Shown here one piece after another: positions 1 through 5,290 of a stretch of 5,290 nt of DNA (position 1 is its first letter; every line of letters starts with the position of its first letter). The translations under genes were made by a program, and so were the position numbers. The notes beneath the pieces are model-generated. The model did not search any database and was not told the origin of the DNA. It was given only the letters and a program-made list of their open reading frames with translations. The DNA is from an uncultured Campylobacteraceae bacterium. Lineage in GTDB: Bacteria; Campylobacterota; Campylobacteria; Campylobacterales; Arcobacteraceae. The stretch spans positions 1 to 5,290 of the forward strand of contig CAJXPH010000201.1 in NCBI GenBank assembly GCA_913057765.1, written 5' to 3'.

Positions 1-54
1 GGCATACGACATCCTCTCTGGTCTCGTGGGCTCGGAGATGTGTATAAGAGACAG
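1..54 (+). other. Nextera P7/read-2 adapter contamination (left end)
   Basis: This is synthetic library sequence, not genome. Positions 1-12 match the inner end of the Illumina P7 primer with one mismatch (C at 10 where G is expected). Positions 13-20 (CCTCTCTG) are the i7 barcode, 21-35 the read-2 adapter arm, and 36-54 the 19-base Tn5 mosaic end. Genomic sequence starts at 55. Positions 12-54 are an exact reverse complement of 5248-5290, so the window appears to have terminal inverted repeats. The GTG at 40 lies inside the mosaic end and creates a false start whose first five residues (MYKRQ) are adapter-encoded. Confidence 0.99.
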
Positions 55-654
55 GATATTGATATTTTGTCAAATTTAGTGGATGATAATTTTTTTGTTT
101 CTGAACCTGATTTAATTAAAAAGTCAAATAACTTTATTTTTTTAAATATTGCATCTATGGACAATAATAAAAATCAAAAATTATTAATAAAAGCATTTGC
201 TGAAAAATTTAAAAATACTTCGTCTGAATTAAGAATAGGGGGAAGTGGGGGACTGAAAGATAAGTTGCATTTATTAGTGAAAGAGTTAAATATTGAATCT
301 CAAGTAAAATTTCTTGGAAGCCTATTACCACATGATGTTAAGAGAGAGATGATTAATGCCAATTGTTTTGTCTTATCGAGTAATTATGAAACTTTTGGAG
401 TAGTTTTAATAGAGGCATTAGCTTGTGGAACACCAGTTGTTGCAACAAAGTGCGGTGGTCCACAAGATATTGTAAATAAACAAAATGGGATTCTAGTAGA
501 TGTTGGTAATGTGGACGATATGTCTCAGGTTATGGAGTATATGTATAAAAAAATAGATAATTTCAATTCTGATTTCATTAAAGAAGATGTAAAAGTACGC
601 TTTGGAACTGAAGCATTTTTAAAAAAAGTAATGAAATTTTATAATGAAACTTAA
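55..654 (+). CDS. GT4-type glycosyltransferase, C-terminal half (5' partial)
   Basis: Sugar transferase that probably adds one residue to the lipid-linked repeat unit at the cytoplasmic membrane face, using a nucleotide-sugar donor. Only 199 codons remain; complete members are usually about 350-400 residues, so the N-terminal acceptor-binding domain lies beyond the left edge. The retained part is the nucleotide-sugar-binding Rossmann domain. Numbering from codon 55, it shows a domain-opening strand FLNIAS (29-34), the segment LRIGGSGG (59-66), VKFLGSL (84-90), and the classic retaining GT-B E-x7-E motif with Glu112 and Glu120, followed by ALACGTPVVAT (121-131). Family membership is clear; donor and acceptor sugars cannot be told. 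No start is visible: the upstream GTG at 40 is adapter. The 3' end overlaps the flippase start by 11 bases, which suggests co-translation in one operon. Confidence 0.95.
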   Translation, partial: DIDILSNLVDDNFFVSEPDLIKKSNNFIFLNIASMDNNKNQKLLIKAFAEKFKNTSSELRIGGSGGLKDKLHLLVKELNIESQVKFLGSLLPHDVKREMINANCFVLSSNYETFGVVLIEALACGTPVVATKCGGPQDIVNKQNGILVDVGNVDDMSQVMEYMYKKIDNFNSDFIKEDVKVRFGTEAFLKKVMKFYNET

Positions 655-1927
655 GTTTGAAAAAAAAGAGTTTGATTCAAACATTTTAAAATTAATGACT
701 GGAACAACAATATCTCAAGCCATACCAATTCTTGTATCCCCTATACTCACTAGAATATACACACCAGAAGATTTTGGTTTATTTGCAGTTTTTTTTGCTG
801 TAACTGTTATTATTGGAGGAATTGTAAGTGGTAAATATGAGTACGCAATTGTATTACCAAAAAAAGATGAAGATGCAATTAATATATTTTCATTAGGTTT
901 TGCTATTAATCTTGTCTTGAGTATGATTCTTTTTTTAATTATTATTATATTAGATGATTATATTATAATATTTTTTGATGACCCTCAAATTAGAAAATGG
1001 TTATATTTAATACCTTTTTCAGTTTTTTTTATTGGTTTATTTAATCTACTAACTTATTATAATAATCGTAAAAAATATTTTAAAGATATTGCTACTGCAT
1101 TAATAATAAAATCATTGGTTTTAGTCACAGTTCAATTGTTCTTTGGTCTTTTAAATATAGCTTCAATGGGTTTGATTTTGGGCGAAATGTTTTCAAGGTT
1201 TTTTTCAAATTTAAAATTATTTAAAAATATTATAAAAGACAAAGCTCTTATTTCTTCTATTTCTCTTGTTAAAATGATTGCATTAGCTAGAAAATATAAG
1301 AATTTTCCAATTTTGAACTTACCTTCTTCCTTATCAAATACACTTGCTTCTTATTTCCCCTTACTTGTAATACCGAAAATTTTTGCATTTTCAGTATCGG
1401 GGCAATTTATGTTGGCTAAAAGTTTAATTTCTATTCCTAGTTCACTTATTGCTAGAGCTTTTTCGCAGGTACTTTTTCAAAGAATATCTGAAAATAGAGC
1501 TTTAAAAGTTAAAAACTTACCTATAATTATTTATACAATTAAAAAGCTTATCTTGATAGCTTTTCCAATTACTTTATTAATCTATGTATTAAGTCCTATA
1601 GTTTTCAGCTTTATATTTGGAAAAGAGTGGGAATTAGCAGGTGAAATTGCTCAGTATTTATCAATAGTATTTTTTATAACTTTTATTACATCAACAATTA
1701 GTGTTGTATTAATATCATATGATGAATTAAAGCTATTAGCAAAATGGCAGATATCTTATCTATTTACTACAAGTATATACTTTTTATTACTTTTCTTATT
1801 CCCTATAGAATTCCATGAGTTTTTATTATATTACATTTTACATGAAGTAATTATGTATTTAATATATTTTTATTTAATTATTAACACAGTTCTTGTATAT
1901 GATAAAATTGAGGGAAAAAATGATTGA
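644..1927 (+). CDS. wzx: Wzx-like oligosaccharide flippase (MOP superfamily, PST family)
   Basis: Integral membrane protein of 427 residues, the usual size for polysaccharide-type flippases, expected to move the undecaprenyl-diphosphate-linked repeat unit across the inner membrane. The N-terminus has the family pattern: LMTGTTISQAIPILVSPILT (17-36), then RIYTPEDFGLFAVF (37-50) and YEYAIVLP (65-72). Further family-like segments are NNRKKYF (140-146), ARKYKNFPI (215-223) with PSSLSNTL (227-234), and a C-terminal-half FGKEWELAG (325-333). Hydrophobic stretches throughout are compatible with about 12 helices. The ATG at 644 is preferred because the next Met (codon 18) would cut into the conserved N-terminal helix. 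No good Shine-Dalgarno precedes 644, so translation is probably coupled to the upstream glycosyltransferase. It ends overlapping the polymerase start by 8 bases. The flippase class is secure; the transported glycan is unknown. Confidence 0.93.
   Translation: MKLKFEKKEFDSNILKLMTGTTISQAIPILVSPILTRIYTPEDFGLFAVFFAVTVIIGGIVSGKYEYAIVLPKKDEDAINIFSLGFAINLVLSMILFLIIIILDDYIIIFFDDPQIRKWLYLIPFSVFFIGLFNLLTYYNNRKKYFKDIATALIIKSLVLVTVQLFFGLLNIASMGLILGEMFSRFFSNLKLFKNIIKDKALISSISLVKMIALARKYKNFPILNLPSSLSNTLASYFPLLVIPKIFAFSVSGQFMLAKSLISIPSSLIARAFSQVLFQRISENRALKVKNLPIIIYTIKKLILIAFPITLLIYVLSPIVFSFIFGKEWELAGEIAQYLSIVFFITFITSTISVVLISYDELKLLAKWQISYLFTTSIYFLLLFLFPIEFHEFLLYYILHEVIMYLIYFYLIINTVLVYDKIEGKND
1910..1914 (+). 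promoter_or_regulatory. Ribosome binding site fixing the polymerase start at 1920
   Basis: GAGGG lies 5 bases before the ATG at 1920, within the last codons of the flippase. It supports ATG 1920 over the in-frame TTG at 1893 or ATG at 1899, neither of which has a comparable purine-rich site at the right distance. Confidence 0.7.
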
Positions 1928-3200
1928 AAAGTTAAAAAGACTTAACTTATCAGTATCATATGAGCTGATCATGATAAGTATGTTAAAATTCATAATAGAC
2001 TTTGCACATATTCTTACAATGACACCTAATATACCTTTCTCTGAATCAAATTTCAACATGTCTAGTTATCTAATAGGATGGATTTTAACTCTTTTAATTT
2101 ATATGATTTTATTGTACAAAAAATCTATAAAAATTTTTATAATTTTTTTGTTGATTTATATTTTGTATGTTATTCCAAATATTGTCTATTACAGTTTCAA
2201 TGATCTAAGTTTATTATATTTGATGTACTTATTGGTACCGTATATACTTATTTTAATTTCAATTAGAAACTACGAATTTATTAAAAATGTGAAGTTTCGA
2301 ATAAATCCACAATATGTATATATACTCAGTATATTATTTTCCTTAATTACTTTATTCCATTTGATTTATAGTACCGGTGGAGAATATATAACAGATATGT
2401 CCAACATATATGAATTCCGAGAGAAGTATGGAGTGATTAGTAACAGTGGACTTTGGGGATACTTTAATTTTTGGACATTTAAAGTATTTTCACTTTTTAT
2501 TTTATTGTGGTCACTATACTACAAAAAATACTTAACAGTCTTTTTTTCTTTACTTATAATATCTTTATTATTTATTTTTACTGGTCATAAAAGTGTTTTC
2601 TTGAGTTTATTTCTTGTCTTTTTCTTTTTTATAATATATCAATTTAATTGGAATAGGGTATTAGTAATTGCAAGTGCTAGTCTGTTTTTTTTAAGTATAA
2701 TTATTTTTAGTTATGTAACAGATGATGTATGGTCTAAGTCTATTTTTTTAAGACGATTGTTATTTGTTCCTACATGGATAAATTATCATTATTTTGATTT
2801 TTTTTCAAAAAATGAATTTATTTATTGGTCAAATGGAATATTAAAATCGTTTTACGAATATCCATATGAAAAACACTTTGCATTTACGGTAGGCGATTAT
2901 TTGAATAAACCTGGAATGAGAGCTAATAGTGGGTTTATTCCTATGGGGTTTGCTCATGCAGGTCTTTTAGGTATAGGTTTATATACTATAATTGTAAGCA
3001 TTATATTAAATATAATGAATAGCTTTATATGTGAAGATACAAAGTTCGTTAAAATTACTCTAATGTTCTTACCCATATATATTTTTTTTACGTCGTCAGA
3101 TTTACTTACAACATTACTTACTCATGGTCTATTTATTGTATTTCTTATAGTGATATTTTTCCAAAATAACGATACAATTAATAATCTGAGTAAAGAATAA
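1920..3200 (+). CDS. wzy: Wzy-like oligosaccharide repeat-unit polymerase
   Basis: Polytopic membrane protein of 426 residues that probably polymerises flipped repeat units on the outer face of the inner membrane. It has about 11-12 hydrophobic segments (roughly 12-30, 49-66, 70-91, 97-116, 132-151, 184-201, 205-221, 226-241, 247-264, 345-369, 377-392, 400-414) and a large hydrophilic loop at about 265-345, the layout expected of Wzy proteins. Motif-like features are YEFREKYGV (164-172) before a GYF (180-182), TGHKS (221-225) at a membrane entry, and ANSGFIPMGFAHAGLLG (335-351); these resemble the O-antigen/oligosaccharide repeat-unit polymerase family (Pfam O-ag_pol_Wzy type). Wzy sequences diverge strongly, so the call rests on topology, these short motifs and the position directly after wzx. 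ATG 1920 is chosen for its ribosome binding site. An alternative role such as an O-antigen ligase is less likely beside wzx. Confidence 0.85.
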   Translation: MIEKLKRLNLSVSYELIMISMLKFIIDFAHILTMTPNIPFSESNFNMSSYLIGWILTLLIYMILLYKKSIKIFIIFLLIYILYVIPNIVYYSFNDLSLLYLMYLLVPYILILISIRNYEFIKNVKFRINPQYVYILSILFSLITLFHLIYSTGGEYITDMSNIYEFREKYGVISNSGLWGYFNFWTFKVFSLFILLWSLYYKKYLTVFFSLLIISLLFIFTGHKSVFLSLFLVFFFFIIYQFNWNRVLVIASASLFFLSIIIFSYVTDDVWSKSIFLRRLLFVPTWINYHYFDFFSKNEFIYWSNGILKSFYEYPYEKHFAFTVGDYLNKPGMRANSGFIPMGFAHAGLLGIGLYTIIVSIILNIMNSFICEDTKFVKITLMFLPIYIFFTSSDLLTTLLTHGLFIVFLIVIFFQNNDTINNLSKE

Positions 3201-3240
3201 ATATTTATTATAACTGATAATTAAAGTCACTGCTATTAAG

Positions 3241-3252
3241 TTACTAAAGTAA
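3241..3252. repeat. Short perfect inverted repeat TTACT-AA-AGTAA
   Basis: Five-base arms separated by two bases, lying about 64 bases upstream of the candidate -10 element. It could be an operator half-site pair, but arms this short arise easily by chance in such A+T-rich DNA. No regulator gene is in the window. Confidence 0.2.
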
Positions 3253-3293
3253 ATATAGTAGAGAGTAAAAGTATATTTATATAGAGAGGAGCA

Positions 3294-3321
3294 TTCTGTC
3301 CTTATTAATTATAGATATAAT
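3294..3321 (+). promoter_or_regulatory. Possible sigma-70-type promoter for the second gene block
   Basis: TATAAT at 3316-3321 is a perfect -10 hexamer. Sixteen bases upstream, 3294-3299 reads TTCTGT, a poor match to TTGACA, and there is no extended -10 TG. Transcription would begin near 3328 and give a leader of about 20 bases before the ATG at 3350. It is placed sensibly before the second block, but TATAAT is common by chance at this base composition. Confidence 0.3.
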
Positions 3322-3349
3322 GGATAAATTTAAAAATTATTGAAAGAAG

Positions 3350-4492
3350 ATGATGAAAAACAAACAATTATTACATATTTTAATGACTGACTATATGTTG
3401 GATTCAAGAGTAAGAAATGAAACAGTATCTTTAGTTAAAGATGATTATGATGTAGATGTATATTGCCTAAAATCAAAAAACATATCTAATGACGAAATAA
3501 GAGAGAAAGTTAATTTAATTAGATTTGGATTTGTTGGTAATAAGATAGTAACTTTTTTAACTGCTTACATAGGAATGTTTTTTTATTCTATTGGTAAGAA
3601 AATAGATTGTGTTCATGCTCATGATGTTAATGCTTTACCAATAGCATATATGATAGCTTTTATAAAAAGAATTCCTTTAATATATGATAGTCATGAATTA
3701 TGGTCAGAGTCTCATCATTCAATTTCTTCAAAAACAGTTTTAAATTGTGTTGCATTTATGGAGAAATTTTTTGCAAAAAGAGCTTCAAGGATAATAACTG
3801 TTTCAAACAGTATCCAAGAGTACTTAGAGAATTATTTTCAAGTTAAAAATGTCGAAGTTCTAAGAAATATACCATCATATGTACATGTAGGAGAATATAA
3901 TCTATTTCGTGAAAAATTTGATTTAAGGGATGATGTTAGAATTTGTTTGTATCAAGGGCTTGTAAGTAAAGCAAGAGGAGTAGATTTAATAGTAAATGCA
4001 GCATTAAATGTTTGTAAGAAAAATGATAATGTTGTTTTCTTTTTTTTAGGAGATGGTCCATATTTAGAAGAACTTAAAAAATTAGTTATACATCATAATA
4101 TGCAAAAAAAGATTTATATACTTGGTAAAATAGATCAAAACGACTTACTGAAATACACAATGAGTGCGGATATAGGTATTCATGCTATAAGTAATACTTG
4201 CCTTAATCACAATTATTGTTTACCAAATAAAGTTTTTGAATATATACATTCACATATAGTTTTAGTTGTAACAGATTTATTAGAACTTAGTAAATTTGTA
4301 AAAGAAAATAGTGTGGGAATTACTTTTGAAGATAATAATGTAGATAGTTTGGAAGAATCTTTGAATGAAATTTTAAATAATAATGAATTGTATGAAGAAT
4401 ATAAAAACAATTCAATTAAGCTTTCAAAAACATTAACATGGTCAAATGAATACTTTAAACTTAAAAAAATATATCAGGATATATTAACGTGA
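3350..4492 (+). CDS. GT4-type glycosyltransferase with atypical donor loop
   Basis: Complete 380-residue GT-B glycosyltransferase, probably adding a sugar to the lipid-linked repeat unit at the cytoplasmic membrane face. The N-terminal acceptor domain carries VHAHDVNALP (88-97) and LIYDSHELWSE (110-120), typical of GT4-like enzymes in polysaccharide loci, then RIITVSNSI (147-155) and VEVLRNIPS (168-176). The C-terminal donor domain begins at ICLYQGLV (198-205) and includes FFLGDGPYLEEL (231-242) and LPNKVFEYI (291-299). Glu297 matches the second Glu of E-x7-E, but the first position is Tyr289, and the usual small Gly-x-Pro loop after it is replaced by HSHIVLVV (300-307). Start: ATG 3350 or the adjacent ATG 3353; a weak GAAAGAAG abuts 3350 and is only three bases from 3353, so neither is well resolved. 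Its end overlaps the next gene by 4 bases. No membrane anchor is evident. Confidence 0.92.
   Translation: MMKNKQLLHILMTDYMLDSRVRNETVSLVKDDYDVDVYCLKSKNISNDEIREKVNLIRFGFVGNKIVTFLTAYIGMFFYSIGKKIDCVHAHDVNALPIAYMIAFIKRIPLIYDSHELWSESHHSISSKTVLNCVAFMEKFFAKRASRIITVSNSIQEYLENYFQVKNVEVLRNIPSYVHVGEYNLFREKFDLRDDVRICLYQGLVSKARGVDLIVNAALNVCKKNDNVVFFFLGDGPYLEELKKLVIHHNMQKKIYILGKIDQNDLLKYTMSADIGIHAISNTCLNHNYCLPNKVFEYIHSHIVLVVTDLLELSKFVKENSVGITFEDNNVDSLEESLNEILNNNELYEEYKNNSIKLSKTLTWSNEYFKLKKIYQDILT
4476..4479 (+). promoter_or_regulatory. Ribosome binding site supporting the GTG start at 4489
   Basis: AGGA lies nine bases before GTG 4489, inside the end of the preceding glycosyltransferase gene. Together with the four-base GTGA start/stop overlap and the absence of any in-frame ATG until 4912, it supports a GTG start with translational coupling. 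Confidence 0.6.
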
Positions 4493-5247
4493 GATATTTT
4501 TATGAGGGAAAAATTATAGATTATAGTATATTTGATGGTCCATTATCTGGATTTGCTCAACGAAACTTGAATCATGAAGTTTTAGGTGGCCCAGAATCTT
4601 ATACAAAAATATTGTGGATAAAAAACTTCAAAACTAATTTGATCTTTATAAGTATAGATATTTTATATATTCCGATAGCCTTAAGTTCAAAAATATACGA
4701 CTACCTTGAAAATAAGTTTAGTATTGATAGAAGTGAAATTGTTTTTAATGCTACTCATACACACTCAACTCCTGGTATAGAAAAGAAATTTAATACAACA
4801 ATTGATGAAAGTATTATTAAAGTATTATTTGAAAATATTATAGATTTGATTGATAAAAGTACTTTTGAAGAAGGTTTTGTTTCATTTGAATCTTTTGAGT
4901 CTACTAACGATATGTGGATATCAAGACGAAGAATTGGACGAGATATAAAAAAATTGTTTTTAAAAAATTCTATGTTAATGCTTCCAAATGATAAAAATAT
5001 GATTGACAAAGATATTAGATTAATTTGTTTGTATGACAAAAATAAAAATCTTGTACATCTTTGTTATAATTTTTCTTGTCATCCTGTTTTTAATACAAGT
5101 AATAACATATCATCTGATTTTATTGGTGAAATAGATAAAAAAATAAAACAAAAACTAAAGATAAGCTCTCTTTTTTTGCAAGGTTTTTCTGGTGATATCA
5201 GACCAAACTTTACAACAACAGATTATAGAAAAGTAGATTATGTAAAT
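4489..5247 (+). CDS. Neutral/alkaline ceramidase-like protein, N-terminal part (3' partial)
   Basis: Open frame of 253 codons cut off by the right adapter. The fingerprint resembles the catalytic domain of neutral/alkaline non-lysosomal ceramidases, which are zinc amidases: PLSGFAQR near the N-terminus (18-25), NATHTHSTPG (87-96) with His90 and His92 at the family's metal-binding His-x-His, FSCHPV (195-200) with His198 at the next metal-ligand position, and LQGFSGDIRPN (230-240) at the nucleophile loop. Characterised ceramidases have Ser in GDxSPN; here Arg238 takes its place, so ceramide hydrolysis should not be assumed. No signal peptide or membrane segment is visible, unlike secreted bacterial ceramidases. 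The GTG start is supported by an AGGA site and a 4-base overlap with the glycosyltransferase. The remaining zinc ligands and the C-terminal region lie beyond the window. An amidase or deacylase acting on an N-acylated sugar or lipid is possible but is inference. Confidence 0.8.
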
Positions 5248-5290
5248 CTGTCTCTTATACACATCTCCGAGCCCACGAGACCAGAGAGGA
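5248..5290 (-). other. Nextera P7/read-2 adapter contamination (right end)
   Basis: Reverse-complement orientation of the left adapter: the 19-base mosaic end at 5248-5266, the read-2 arm at 5267-5281, the i7 barcode CAGAGAGG at 5282-5289, and the first base of P7 at 5290. The barcode equals that at the left end. The ceramidase-like frame continues through it without a stop, adding the adapter-encoded tail LSLIHISEPTRPER, which must not be included in the protein. Confidence 0.99.

Larger units (their letters stand above)
3201..3349 (+). other. Intergenic gap separating two gene blocks
   Basis: This is the only substantial non-coding stretch in the insert, 149 bases and very A+T-rich. It has no G+C-rich hairpin followed by T's, so no convincing intrinsic terminator after the polymerase gene. 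It contains a short perfect inverted repeat (3241-3252), a strong Shine-Dalgarno-like AGGAG (3287-3291) with no usual start codon at the right distance, and a consensus -10 hexamer (3316-3321). The downstream block may therefore have its own promoter while also receiving read-through transcription. Confidence 0.6.

Noticed and set aside
40..54. GTG start of a complete 204-residue glycosyltransferase
   Set aside because: The start and first five codons lie in the adapter; the rest begins mid-protein within a GT-B fold.
1893..1919. Upstream TTG/ATG starts adding nine or seven residues to the polymerase
   Set aside because: ATG 1920 has GAGGG at five-base spacing and gives a normal short overlap; the upstream starts lack a comparable site.
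1874..2059. Minus-strand 61-codon frame
   Set aside because: It lies opposite the flippase/polymerase junction, has no recognisable domain, and looks like an antisense shadow in A+T-rich DNA.
3196..3209. Palindrome AATAAATATTTATT at the polymerase stop as a terminator
   Set aside because: It is A+T only, overlaps the stop codon, would form a very weak hairpin and has no following T-run.
785..4047. Several T8 runs within genes (for example near 789-796, 1023-1030, 4040-4047) as phase-variation tracts
   Set aside because: Runs of this length are expected at this base composition, occur in all genes, and no frame is broken at them.
4213..4410. Minus-strand 65-codon frame
   Set aside because: Antisense to the well-supported donor domain of the second glycosyltransferase, with no motif of its own.
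4755..5039. Minus-strand 94-codon frame
   Set aside because: Antisense to the ceramidase-like gene, whose + strand frame carries several family motifs; the minus frame has none.
1..5290. A mobile element with terminal inverted repeats (12-54 and 5248-5290) including Tn5 mosaic ends
   Set aside because: The repeats carry the Illumina read-2 arm and the i7 barcode, and there is no transposase or target duplication. They are library adapters.

Overview
The window is a 5193-base insert (55-5247) of A+T-rich bacterial DNA with Illumina Nextera adapter sequence left on both ends (1-54 and 5248-5290). The adapters carry the same i7 barcode (read as CAGAGAGG, which I recall as Nextera N708) and are not biological. 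They also distort the terminal gene calls: an apparent GTG start at 40 lies in adapter, and the last gene runs into adapter without a stop.

The insert is part of a surface-polysaccharide (O-antigen, capsule or exopolysaccharide) biosynthesis locus of the Wzx/Wzy-dependent type, with all genes on the + strand. The first block is three overlapping genes: the C-terminal half of a GT4-type glycosyltransferase (55-654), a Wzx-like repeat-unit flippase (644-1927) and a Wzy-like repeat-unit polymerase (1920-3200). A 149-base gap follows, with a possible promoter. The second block is a complete GT4-type glycosyltransferase (3350-4492) and, overlapping it by 4 bases, the N-terminal 253 codons of a protein resembling the neutral/alkaline ceramidase family (4489-5247, 3' end missing). 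In the standard model the glycosyltransferases build a lipid-linked oligosaccharide on the inner membrane face, Wzx flips it and Wzy polymerises it. The ceramidase-like protein may trim or modify an acyl-amide group on the product or its lipid; that is inference.

Organism: G+C looks like about a quarter by eye, AGA and ATA codons are common, TGA is used as a stop (so not a Mycoplasma-type code), and Shine-Dalgarno-like sequences precede some starts. This fits low-G+C groups such as Firmicutes, Fusobacteria or Campylobacterota, but polysaccharide loci are often transferred and richer in A+T than their host, so I do not name a genus.

I see no CRISPR array, tRNA, rRNA, transposase, toxin-antitoxin pair or defence system. 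The most interesting biological item is the ceramidase-like gene: it sits in a glycan locus, lacks a visible signal peptide, and has Arg where characterised neutral ceramidases have the catalytic Ser. Whether the set encodes a new glycan cannot be judged from sequence alone.
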